From assembly GCA_946185805.1 (NCBI GenBank), contig CAMHKU010000003.1, positions 1-62,849 on the forward strand: DNA of 62,849 nucleotides, written 5' to 3'. This document shows positions 16,803 through 24,814 of this stretch, in pieces. The notes below the pieces were generated by a model. That model did not search any database, had not been told where the DNA came from, and saw only the letters and a list, made by a program, of their open reading frames with translations. This DNA is from an uncultured Prevotellaceae bacterium (GTDB taxonomy: Bacteria > Bacteroidota > Bacteroidia > Bacteroidales > Bacteroidaceae). Within the stretch, counting starts at the first letter, position 1, and each line of letters starts with the position of its first letter. The position numbers and the translations under genes are program-made.

Positions 16803-18689
16803 TTACCTAACAACAATCTTCTTGCCGTCACGCACATAGACGCCTTTCTGCATGGGAGCGCTGACAAAGCGGCCTTGCAGGTCGTACCACTTATCATTTT
16901 TCATTTTTCCTTGATCATTTAGCGTAGCGCTGATGCCCGTGGGGTCGTCGCCGGTGCGGTAGGCCCAGGCCGTGACGCCCGACGATGCCAGGCCGGTGAA
17001 GGCCACAGTGCGCGTCTCGTCGTTGGCGGTGAAGGTGATGTTGTCTTTGCCGGTGTTGGGCTCTATGAGCTGGTTCACCATCACGCCTTTGTATGTCACG
17101 CCGTCGGCTTGGATGGTCATATACGACGTGCCGTCGGTGACTTTCCACGTGCCTTTGTAAGTACCGCTGATGGTGCCGTCGGCGTGGAGGGTGATGTCGA
17201 CGGGTGTCACCGTCTGCTGGTTGCCCCAGGTGTAGCCCAGGTTGTAGCAGTGGATGAGCAGCTTGTACTGGCCTGGAATCTTGTCGGTAGCCACCTGCTG
17301 CGTGGCGGGTATGTCGGCATTGGTCACCTCCTCGCCGGTATACTCAAAGGGCGCTGCCACGAGCCAGCCGTCCTCGTTCTGGAACACCTGGTGCACGCGG
17401 ACGGCGTGCCACTGCCGCTCAGGATTTTCCTGGAAGCGCGTATGGTAAATCAGGTAGGTACGACCGTCCTCGGCGTCGATGATAGAGTTGTGCCCCTGTT
17501 CACGCTCACCTATGGTCATACCGCCCCACTGGCTGTAGGCACCGAAGATGTTGACACCGCGGTTGGTGGCGGCATTGGGACCGTAGTTCATCTGATAGCT
17601 GGTGTAGACGGCGCTTTCCCCCCTGCGGTCCTTATACGGTCCGTCGGGCTTCTCCGAGCGGAACACGCGCATCTGGTAGCCGCCCTGGTTCTTCTGATCG
17701 TTGGTACCGTTCTGAGCCGAGAGCATGAAGCCGTAAGTCACGAAAAGGTAGTAATAGTTGCCGATATGCTCAATATACGACCCCTCGCCCGACACGTAGT
17801 AGCCGCCGGCAATCTTCTTGCCGTAGTAGGGGTCTTGGGTCACGCCGTCGCCGGAGCCTATCTGCGTGTACTTGACATTGTAGTCGCGCAGGCCTGTCTC
17901 CTCGTCGAGCTGCAGCATCCAGATGCCGCCGCTCCACGAGCCGTAGGTCATCCACAGCTGGCCGTCCTCGTCGTAGAACACGCAGGGGTCGATGCAGTTG
18001 GGATAGCGGCTGCCCCATTTATTGCCTACAGCATAACGGCTGGGCAGGCTCGACTGCGTGCCGATGGCCAGCTCCAGGTCGGTCTTCTTATACGACAGGT
18101 TGGCGTTCGACGTATTGCCGAAGCCCGAGAACACCACCGGCCCCTGGTATACGTAGGGGCCGTAGATCTTGTCGCTCGTCAGCAACACGATGCTCGATGC
18201 CCATGCGTCGCCGTTGATGCTGAAATAGAGGCACCACTTCTGCATCTTCTTGTTATACACCACGTCGGGCGCCCACATGTTGCCGTCGATCTCATAGTTG
18301 TTAGAGGCCGCTGCCGACCATGCATAGACGTCGAAATTGCCAAACGCCTTCTGCTCGCCGCCAATGGTGACAGTCTTCGTCATGTTGGTCTGGAAAAACT
18401 TGCTGAAGGTGTTGCCGGTAGATTTTGCATTGCTGGTGGTGCGGCTGGTGATGACCCCCTCGTCGTTGGCAAGACCGAAATAATAGGTATGCGCGTTCCA
18501 GTTCATCATGTCCTTGCTGCGTGCCAGGCCGCGGTGGGTGCCAAACAGATAGTAATACTGGTCGTTAGGCTCGTAAACTACGCTGGGGTCGTGGATACTC
18601 TGGCGACGCAGCGACACACCGCCGACACTGGTGCTGACAAACGCCAACACGGTCAGCAACATCAGCGTCAAAGACCTGTTCTTCATCAT
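16803..18689 (-). CDS. Secreted GH43 glycosidase (endo-arabinanase-like)
   Basis: 628 residues. Signal peptide (RSLTLMLLTVLAFVSTSVGG), a five-bladed propeller GH43 domain (about 25-440) with the expected acidic residues in HDPSVVY (base), NCIDPCVFYDEDG (pKa modulator) and YYVSGEGSYIEHIGNYYYLF (acid), followed by a lipocalin-like beta domain (about 465-580) and a tail with YDLQGRFVSAPMQKGVYV common to secreted Prevotella proteins. NMWAPDVVYN and the domain order fit arabinan endo-1,5-alpha-arabinosidases; other arabinose-linked substrates remain possible. The upstream start at 18731 would lie in the promoter, so 18689/18686 is used. It is a lone enzyme without adjacent SusC/D. Confidence 0.85.
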   Translation of the reverse strand: MMKNRSLTLMLLTVLAFVSTSVGGVSLRRQSIHDPSVVYEPNDQYYYLFGTHRGLARSKDMMNWNAHTYYFGLANDEGVITSRTTSNAKSTGNTFSKFFQTNMTKTVTIGGEQKAFGNFDVYAWSAAASNNYEIDGNMWAPDVVYNKKMQKWCLYFSINGDAWASSIVLLTSDKIYGPYVYQGPVVFSGFGNTSNANLSYKKTDLELAIGTQSSLPSRYAVGNKWGSRYPNCIDPCVFYDEDGQLWMTYGSWSGGIWMLQLDEETGLRDYNVKYTQIGSGDGVTQDPYYGKKIAGGYYVSGEGSYIEHIGNYYYLFVTYGFMLSAQNGTNDQKNQGGYQMRVFRSEKPDGPYKDRRGESAVYTSYQMNYGPNAATNRGVNIFGAYSQWGGMTIGEREQGHNSIIDAEDGRTYLIYHTRFQENPERQWHAVRVHQVFQNEDGWLVAAPFEYTGEEVTNADIPATQQVATDKIPGQYKLLIHCYNLGYTWGNQQTVTPVDITLHADGTISGTYKGTWKVTDGTSYMTIQADGVTYKGVMVNQLIEPNTGKDNITFTANDETRTVAFTGLASSGVTAWAYRTGDDPTGISATLNDQGKMKNDKWYDLQGRFVSAPMQKGVYVRDGKKIVVR

Positions 18690-18718
18690 TGTCTCTTCGT
18701 TTTTTTGTTCTTTGGTTG

Positions 18719-18726
18719 CAAAATTA
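18719..18726 (-). promoter_or_regulatory. -7 element of the GH43 gene
   Basis: TAATTTTG on the minus strand, 29 bp before ATG 18689; matches TAnnTTTG. Confidence 0.55.
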
Positions 18727-18780
18727 CACATTATTTCCCGAAAAAGAGTGTAATAACTCCTTTTTTTTCGGAAGCGAATC

Positions 18781-19641
18781 CTATTTGTTAATCTTCGACG
18801 TCATGGCCGACCGCACGCCGCTATAGTTCTTCAGATAGGCCTTGGCCGAGCCGAAGGAGAGGTGCATGTCAAGGCGCACGGGGATATGGTTCTGGTCGTC
18901 GGTAATAAAGAAGCGTATCAACTCCTTGCTCTTGCCGTTCTCTTTCTGGAAGAATGAGAACACCAGGCAGTTGAACTTCTCCTTGGTATCCTCCACCTTG
19001 AACGTCTCGCGGCCGCGGAACTGCAGCCAGGCGGTGTTCAGGTGACTGGCATCGCTGATGGGCAACGTGATATTGTCGCCCTCCTTCATTGTGGAGGCGT
19101 CGAAGTTGCGCGCGCGCAGGAAGATACTCATCATGTCGTAGATACACTGCTTGTAGGTAGCCTCACGCCACAGCGACTCGCCGCTCGAGGTGATGGCGTG
19201 CATCTTCAGGTGGCAGTTGCCGTTAGGATAGCTGTACCACATCTCGTCAACGTAGTAGCGCTTGCCCTCGCGGGCGCCCTTGCGGAAGTAGAGCGGCGAA
19301 AGGTCGGGATTGCAGTACGACAGCAGCGTGTCACGCATGGTAAAGAACTTGTCGAGACGCTTGTTGCCGCCGGTAACGAGGCTCGACCTCCAGGCTTTCT
19401 TACCCTCAAAGTAAGTCAGGTCGGTATTCATATAAGCCTGTCCTACCTTGAACCACACGAACTTCCAGTTGAAGTAGAGGTTGTAAGTCAGCCTCTCACC
19501 GCTGCTGAAAGCGGTGTTTTGTATGCCACACTGGCTCTGCGCCACGGCGGGGCTAAATGACAAATGACAAATGATAAATGATAAAACTATCACCATCAGG
19601 TATTGTCTCTTCATATTACTCATATTCTGCTTCATAGACAT
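18781..19641 (-). CDS. DUF3108 exported protein with repeat-encoded signal peptide
   Basis: 286 residues. After a hydrophobic signal (YLMVIVLSFIICHLSFSPAVAQ) comes a DUF3108 beta-barrel-like domain (GERLTYNLYFNWKFVWFKVGQAYM, then KFNCLVFSFFQKENG and DDQNHIPVRLDMHLSFG). The family function is unknown; it is envelope-associated in Bacteroidota. The h-region codons FIICHLSF are four heptamer units (19555-19582), so a tandem repeat provides part of the export signal. Start may be Met1 (19641) or Met10 (19614, MKRQYLM), the latter giving a more ordinary signal peptide. It follows the Ig-like lipoprotein gene on the same strand. Confidence 0.78.
   Translation of the reverse strand: MSMKQNMSNMKRQYLMVIVLSFIICHLSFSPAVAQSQCGIQNTAFSSGERLTYNLYFNWKFVWFKVGQAYMNTDLTYFEGKKAWRSSLVTGGNKRLDKFFTMRDTLLSYCNPDLSPLYFRKGAREGKRYYVDEMWYSYPNGNCHLKMHAITSSGESLWREATYKQCIYDMMSIFLRARNFDASTMKEGDNITLPISDASHLNTAWLQFRGRETFKVEDTKEKFNCLVFSFFQKENGKSKELIRFFITDDQNHIPVRLDMHLSFGSAKAYLKNYSGVRSAMTSKINK
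19555..19582. repeat. Heptamer array encoding part of a signal peptide
   Basis: AAATGAC, AAATGAC, AAATGAT, AAATGAT in strict register; on the coding strand they read as FIICHLSF in the DUF3108 protein's hydrophobic core. Confidence 0.8.
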
Positions 19642-19728
19642 TTCTTTAGAAAGAAGGTTTAATGTTAAACCAACATCGCCGCCTGTAAATTTTTCAATTT
19701 TCTAACTTTTCAATTTTCCCCCAGGCCG

Positions 19729-21759
19729 CTACATCCTTACGCCGGTAGTCTTCTGTATATACTCTTTGCCCAATTCCTTGGCGCGGTCGAGATTGCGGTT
19801 GCGTAACTTCTTCTCCTTGTCGGGCTTCTGCTTGGTAATAGCCAGAGGCTTCTGTTCGTAACGCGGACGAGCAGTAAGATTCCAGTTGCGCGTAATGTCA
19901 AACTTCGCCTTGCACTCCGTCTCCAGCTCGTAATAATAAACCGCTTCCGGCTGGCGGTCGGCCTTATAGTCGCCGGTGTCCCACACATCATTGCCGTTGG
20001 TATCGACAAAGGCCCGCATATAATATTTGCCCGGGGTCAGGAAGTCAAACGCTACCCTACCCGCCTCGACGGCCCGCTGCTGTCTGACAACGGCATCCGA
20101 ACTGCTGAGCAGCTGCACCACAAGCCCCGTGTCCTGCACACCACTGAGATTGACCGTTAGCGAAGCATACTCGTCTTCGCTCTTCACCTTCAGCCCCTGC
20201 TTCACCTTGTTGATAGTCAGTCCATAGATATCCTCAATAGCCGCAGAGTCGATTTCCAGACTATACTCGGCGCCTAAATTCCAGTCGGAACTAATCTCAT
20301 ACTGGCGGATACTTCCCTTCACAGGCTTAAAACTGAACTTTGCCTCATACCATGTGCTGTCAATTTGTGTATACAGGTGTATAGCAGCAGTATCAAGACG
20401 CTGCAACGGAGTGGGCGACTCAATAACAATGCGACTATAGGGATCGAGCGACCCCGACGGGGTAATCTTCAGCTTCAGCATTTCCGGCGGGCGTATGGAG
20501 TCGTAGGGCTCGCCTTTCTTCTTTTTCTTCTCCTGCTGTTTCTGCCATTCCTCCAGTTCCTTCTCCTTTGCCTTCAGACGCTTGGCATAGGCCACCTTGG
20601 GCAGCATGTCCAGTGTGTCGGTCTTGCTGACGAGCACGCCCGCGGTGTCGGTCATCATATATTGGAGCGTCAGGCTCAGCGTGTCCTGATTGACAAGCAT
20701 CGTGTCGCGCACCCAATATATAATGGTATCATTCTTCTGGCTTGGCTCAGCTATCAGGGCACTGTCGGCATTGAAGTTCAGCCCCGTGATGACGGGCAGT
20801 TCTGGACTGCCATAGGTAAAATAGAATTCCAGTTTATTGGGCTGTGCACGCTCGGTCTTCAGCAGATGGCGGTCATCCTGCACGGCGGTGAAAGCCATCA
20901 GCGCGATATCGTCAGGCAGGAAGTGGGTGTAGGGCACACGCAGGATGTTGGCGATATGCAGCGAGTCACGCCAGATAGTGTCCTGCCGAGTGTCAGGCTT
21001 CCAGGAGGGCTTATAGGTATTGTGGCTGAAGGCGAGCATTTCGCTCTTCTGGTTGTACACGTAGTCGCCATCGGCATCCTTAAGGGCATATACGCGGTAT
21101 TCACCGGCAGCCACGCCCTTGAGGGTGAAATGTCCGCGGCTGTCGGTGCGCGAGATACGAATCATGGGTTCCTTCTGGAAGACGGTATCCGAGAGATTGC
21201 TATAAAGACCCACCATGATATCCTTTACTGGCTCTAAGTTCTCGGCACTAAGCACGTAGCCGCTTACCTGCAAGGTGTCTATCTCGCTGCCGGTAGAAAA
21301 CGTAAAGGCGTAATTACCCATAGGGTTACCCTCGGTGAAGTCGCTGATAGCGTCGCCGAAGTCAATGGTGTAGGTGGTATTGGCCTTGAGCGAGTCGTTC
21401 AGTGTCACCCTCACGCTCTTACCCATCTCCTTGATGTCGGGCATCTCCAATTGCGGTGGCGAGATGATGACTTTCGTCTGTGCGTCTGCCAGCTTGATAT
21501 ACTCATCAAAGTTGATGGTTACACGCTTCGTGGTAACATTAGTAGCACGGTCAACGGGCGTAGAACCAATAACTCTCGGCGGCGTGTCGTCAAACCATCC
21601 GCCGTCGGGGCTACCCATACGGGCGCAGGAAATGAGAAATGAGAAATGGGAAATGAGAAATGCTGCAAACAGCAATTTCCCTATCCTCGTGGCTCGCTTT
21701 CCTGAAATCCTGGGTAACTTATATGCCAATTTCTGTTCTTTCATTTTCTCATTATTCAT
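19729..21759 (-). CDS. Ig-like-domain lipoprotein with repeat-encoded signal peptide
   Basis: 676 residues. A signal peptide with lipobox LISC (lipidated Cys45) is followed by a Big_5-type Ig domain (PPRVIGSTPVDRATNVTTKRVTINFDEYI, about 58-155), a carboxypeptidase-regulatory-like beta domain (GYVLSAENLEPVKDIMVGLY...GHFTLKGVAAGEYRVYALKDADGDY), further beta domains and a basic tail. A charged coiled segment (KAKEKELEEWQKQQEKKKKKG) lies near 395. Such proteins are outer-membrane or surface structural lipoproteins of unknown role. The signal peptide core FLISHFSFLIS is encoded by five heptamer units (21630-21664). The start (Met1 at 21759 or Met6 at 21744) falls in another array shared with the end of the GH3 gene. 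Confidence 0.78.
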   Translation of the reverse strand: MNNEKMKEQKLAYKLPRISGKRATRIGKLLFAAFLISHFSFLISCARMGSPDGGWFDDTPPRVIGSTPVDRATNVTTKRVTINFDEYIKLADAQTKVIISPPQLEMPDIKEMGKSVRVTLNDSLKANTTYTIDFGDAISDFTEGNPMGNYAFTFSTGSEIDTLQVSGYVLSAENLEPVKDIMVGLYSNLSDTVFQKEPMIRISRTDSRGHFTLKGVAAGEYRVYALKDADGDYVYNQKSEMLAFSHNTYKPSWKPDTRQDTIWRDSLHIANILRVPYTHFLPDDIALMAFTAVQDDRHLLKTERAQPNKLEFYFTYGSPELPVITGLNFNADSALIAEPSQKNDTIIYWVRDTMLVNQDTLSLTLQYMMTDTAGVLVSKTDTLDMLPKVAYAKRLKAKEKELEEWQKQQEKKKKKGEPYDSIRPPEMLKLKITPSGSLDPYSRIVIESPTPLQRLDTAAIHLYTQIDSTWYEAKFSFKPVKGSIRQYEISSDWNLGAEYSLEIDSAAIEDIYGLTINKVKQGLKVKSEDEYASLTVNLSGVQDTGLVVQLLSSSDAVVRQQRAVEAGRVAFDFLTPGKYYMRAFVDTNGNDVWDTGDYKADRQPEAVYYYELETECKAKFDITRNWNLTARPRYEQKPLAITKQKPDKEKKLRNRNLDRAKELGKEYIQKTTGVRM
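21630..21664. repeat. Heptamer array encoding a lipoprotein signal core
   Basis: AAATGAG, AAATGAG, AAATGGG, AAATGAG, AAATGCT. Minus-strand translation gives FLISHFSFLIS next to the lipobox cysteine. Confidence 0.85.
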
Positions 21760-21778
21760 TCCTCATTTCTCATTTAGC
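21751..21778. repeat. Heptamer array at the GH3-lipoprotein junction
   Basis: ATTATTC, ATTCCTC, ATTTCTC, ATTTAGC. It holds the stop codon of the GH3 gene (21763-21765), codons for its last residues and the start codon of the Ig-like lipoprotein (21757-21759). Confidence 0.7.
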
Positions 21779-23268
21779 ATCAGAAGTTGTTCTATCTGTT
21801 CGCGGCTGTTGCTCAGCCGCGGCACCTTGTGCTGGCCGCCCAGCTTGCCGTGCATCTTCAGCCAGTCGTTGAACAGCCCCTGGCGGGCAGCAACAATCTC
21901 TAATGGCTGCAGGGTGATATTCTTATAGCGCTTGGCTTCGTAATCGCTGTTGAGCGTCTGCAGGTGCTTGTCGAGGATGGCGGCAAACTGCTGCAGGTCC
22001 TTGGGAGTCACGCTGAACTCTATGAGCCATTGGTGGCGGCAACGGGCGTGGTCGTCCATAAACACCGGCGCGGCGGTATACTCCAGCACCTGGGCCCCCG
22101 TCTGCTGGCATGCATAGGCTAGGCCCTGCTCGGCATTGTCGACGATGAGCTCCTCGCCAAAGGCATTGATAAACGACTTTGTGCGGCCGGAGATAACAAA
22201 CTTATAGGGATTGGTAGAGGTGAACCTCACGGTGTCGCCAATCATGTAGCGCCACAGGCCGCACGATGTGCTGATCAGCATGGCGTAGTTCTTACCCGTC
22301 TCCACGCCCCACAGGGGTACGATGGTGTCGGTGCCCATTTCCTGGAACTCATAGAACACGTCGTAGTCCAGCATCAGCAGCATTGACTTGTCCGTGGGGT
22401 CGCTCTGCAGTCCGAAAAATCCCTCGCTGGCGTTGTAAGTCTCCATATAGTGCATCCTGGGGCTGGTGATGAGCCGCTCATACTGCTGACGGTAGGGCGT
22501 AAAGGCCACGCCGCCATGAAAGAATACCTCCAGGTTGGGCCACACCTCTTCTAAATGTTTCTTGCCGCTGAGCTCCATGACGCGGTCGAGCACAGAGAGC
22601 ATCCACGAGGGCACACCTGAGATGTTGGTCACGTCCTTGGTCATTGCTTCACGGGCTATGCGGTCGCGCTTGACTTCGAAGTCAGAGAGCAGTGCCGTCT
22701 GCTTCTTAGGCACTCTGAAAAGGTTCGCCAGAGGATTGATGTTCTCTATAAGTATGGCGCTGAGGTCGCCTACCAACGAGCCAGGCAAGTTGTAGTTGGG
22801 CGCATGGCTGCCGCCGAGTATCAGTGCGCGACCGTCGAAGAGCCGACTCTGCGGGGTGTTCCTCAGATAAAGGGCCACGCTGTCGAAGGCGCCGGCATAG
22901 TGGATATGCTGAAGGCCCTCACTGGTGACAGGTATAAACTTTGACTTGTCGTTAGTGGTGCCGCTCGACTTGGCGTACCATTTCGTTCGTCCCGGCCATA
23001 GAATATCTTTCTCGCCGTGGCGCATACGGTCGATATAGCCCTTCAGCTCCTCGTAGGTATTGACGGGCACGTGCTTTGTAAAGCGTTCATAGTCTGTGGC
23101 GTCGCTGAAAGCGTGAGCCAGTCCGTACTCAGTGTTCTTGGCTCTGTCCACAAGGTGAGCCAGCACCTCGCGCTGCAGTTGCTCACCCTCATTATTATGT
23201 CGCTGCAGCTCTTTCTGCCGGGGCTTGAAGACGCTGCGCGCTATCGATGTTAAGTTCATTGCTGACAA
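21763..23268 (-). CDS. GH3-family acyl-adenylate-forming enzyme
   Basis: About 500 residues, similar throughout to the GH3 family named after plant auxin-amido synthetases. The ATP-binding motif YAKSSGTTNDKSKFIP (about 89-104), YNASEGFFG (motif 2) and the C-terminal ISGRTKSFINAFGEEL segment are present, so it should activate a carboxylate with ATP and pass it to an amine. Bacterial substrates are unknown. A TAATTTTG -7 element at 23277-23284 leaves almost no leader before Met1 (23268); Met4 (23259) is equally plausible. The stop codon lies in a heptamer array shared with the next gene. Confidence 0.85.
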   Translation of the reverse strand: MSAMNLTSIARSVFKPRQKELQRHNNEGEQLQREVLAHLVDRAKNTEYGLAHAFSDATDYERFTKHVPVNTYEELKGYIDRMRHGEKDILWPGRTKWYAKSSGTTNDKSKFIPVTSEGLQHIHYAGAFDSVALYLRNTPQSRLFDGRALILGGSHAPNYNLPGSLVGDLSAILIENINPLANLFRVPKKQTALLSDFEVKRDRIAREAMTKDVTNISGVPSWMLSVLDRVMELSGKKHLEEVWPNLEVFFHGGVAFTPYRQQYERLITSPRMHYMETYNASEGFFGLQSDPTDKSMLLMLDYDVFYEFQEMGTDTIVPLWGVETGKNYAMLISTSCGLWRYMIGDTVRFTSTNPYKFVISGRTKSFINAFGEELIVDNAEQGLAYACQQTGAQVLEYTAAPVFMDDHARCRHQWLIEFSVTPKDLQQFAAILDKHLQTLNSDYEAKRYKNITLQPLEIVAARQGLFNDWLKMHGKLGGQHKVPRLSNSREQIEQLLMLNEK

Positions 23269-23276
23269 TTTTGCTG

Positions 23277-23284
23277 CAAAATTA
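23277..23284 (-). promoter_or_regulatory. -7 element of the GH3 gene
   Basis: TAATTTTG on the minus strand, 8-17 bp before the candidate starts. Confidence 0.5.
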
Positions 23285-23336
23285 GCCTAAACTTTCTAAA
23301 CGGCGGCATAATTTAAGGATTTTTCTAATAATAAGC

Positions 23337-24725
23337 CTAAAAATCAGCCGGCTGGCGGAAAGTCATGCGTTGGCCAGATGTTGGGTGAGTCAGTTCCAGC
23401 GTCTCGGCATGCAGGTAAAGACGGTCGGCGGGCTGACCGTAGAGCTCGTCGCCGCGGATGGGGCATCCCAGACCGTCGGGGTGGGCGCAGTGCATGCGCA
23501 GTTGGTGGGTGCGGCCGGTATGCGGGTATAAGCGCACACGTACCAACTGATTCTGATCATAGCCAATCACCTCATAGTCGGTAACGGCCACCTTGCCGTG
23601 CTCATAGTCCACCACCTGCCGCGGCCGGTTGATAGGGTCGCAGAGCAGGGGCAGCGAGATAGTGCCCTTGAGGCGGAGTGAGAAATGAGGGATGAGAAAT
23701 GAGGAATGAGCGGTAGAAGCGGCTCTGATGTCGAGCAGTGCGACGTAGGTCTTGCTGATTGTGCGGTTACTGAACTGCTGTTGCAGGTGGCGGTAGGCGT
23801 CGCGCGTCTTCGCCGCCACCATCAATCCGCTGGTGCCCATATCAAGACGGTGAGCCAGCAGTGCGCCGGGGTAGCGCTGACTCAGGATAGTGGCCACACT
23901 GTAACTGCCTATACGACCTGGCACGCTAAGCAGCCCCGAAGGCTTGTTGAGTACTATCAGCACGTCGTCCTCATAGACTATCTGAATATCAAGCTTTGGT
24001 GCTCCCAGTAGCTCTTCGGGGTTGGGGTCGACGTCGAGCCCTTGCAGCATCCATGTCAACACTGGTTTGCACTTGCCGCGACAGGCGGGATAGAACTGTC
24101 CGTGGTGGCGGATATCGGTCTTCGGCGCCGGTCCCCACCAGAATTCCGCCATGCATAGCGGGCGCAGCCCCAGGCTGTAGGCATACTGCAGCAGTTTCGG
24201 TGCACAGCAGTCGCCGGTGCCGCCGGGGGGCAAGGGGTACTTGCGGCGGATGCGCTCTGAGCAGTGGTAGTCTTGCCACACCTGCACCAGTGGGCGCCGC
24301 TCGCCGCGGCCGTTCCACAGCCGGTATTGGTCGAAGAGCCACAGCTGTAGCTCCTGCGAGCGCCGCCGCCGTTCCTCTTTCTGGTCGTCGCCACGCATGG
24401 CTGATATGCGACGTTCCTCCTGCTTGAAGTGCCCGTCGGGCTGCTGCGCATCGTAGACGGGCGGCACGAAGTATGGCCAGTCGTTACGACCTTCCAGCAG
24501 TCCGGAGTAGGCGGCCAGGAAACCAATAGGTGCTTCTGCTATAGTCGCTTGTTGGTCTGTCTCTACGACGAGCACGCCAAACATCTTGCCTTCGGTGAGC
24601 GTCATGCGCCCCAGTTCCTGCTGCAACTCGCGAGCCGCCAGCAGTGCCAGCGGGTGAGGGTCGTAGCAGAAGGGGTAAGTGAAGCGCTCTGGCCGAGGTA
24701 AATCGGTGTACAGCGGGTGAATCAT
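23337..24725 (-). CDS. RluA-family RNA pseudouridine synthase with N-terminal extension
   Basis: 462 residues. The C-terminal half (about 245-462) is a RluA-type pseudouridine synthase: VYEDDVLIVLNKPSGLLSVPG, the catalytic-Asp motif HRLDMGTSGLMV and LYPHTGRTHQLRMHC. The N-terminal half (CxxK/arginine-rich, with CCAPKLLQYAYSLGLRPLCMAEFWWG) is the extension seen in several Bacteroidota members. A heptamer array (23676-23710) inserts HSSFLIPHFS between motifs of the catalytic domain. The target RNA is unknown. ATG 24725 lies only 5 bp after the -7 element TATCTTTG (24731-24738), so the message may be nearly leaderless. Confidence 0.87.
   Translation of the reverse strand: MIHPLYTDLPRPERFTYPFCYDPHPLALLAARELQQELGRMTLTEGKMFGVLVVETDQQATIAEAPIGFLAAYSGLLEGRNDWPYFVPPVYDAQQPDGHFKQEERRISAMRGDDQKEERRRRSQELQLWLFDQYRLWNGRGERRPLVQVWQDYHCSERIRRKYPLPPGGTGDCCAPKLLQYAYSLGLRPLCMAEFWWGPAPKTDIRHHGQFYPACRGKCKPVLTWMLQGLDVDPNPEELLGAPKLDIQIVYEDDVLIVLNKPSGLLSVPGRIGSYSVATILSQRYPGALLAHRLDMGTSGLMVAAKTRDAYRHLQQQFSNRTISKTYVALLDIRAASTAHSSFLIPHFSLRLKGTISLPLLCDPINRPRQVVDYEHGKVAVTDYEVIGYDQNQLVRVRLYPHTGRTHQLRMHCAHPDGLGCPIRGDELYGQPADRLYLHAETLELTHPTSGQRMTFRQPADF
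23676..23710. repeat. Heptamer array in the pseudouridine synthase gene
   Basis: GAGTGAG, AAATGAG, GGATGAG, AAATGAG, GAATGAG, strictly phased. On the coding strand it yields HSSFLIPHFSL. Confidence 0.8.
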
Positions 24726-24730
24726 GGCGA

Positions 24731-24738
24731 CAAAGATA
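24731..24738 (-). promoter_or_regulatory. -7 element of the RluA-type gene
   Basis: TATCTTTG on the minus strand, 5 bp before the start codon at 24725. Confidence 0.5.
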
Positions 24739-24814
24739 CTGAAAAAGAAAGACTTTCGCAAATAACTTGTCGCTGTTGCGATAACTGATAACAACTTTTA
24801 ACTCAACGGAGACT

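Noticed and set aside
17109..18791. 560-codon open frame on the plus strand opposite the GH43 gene
   Set aside because: Antisense shadow; the minus strand has signal peptide, GH43 motifs and promoter.
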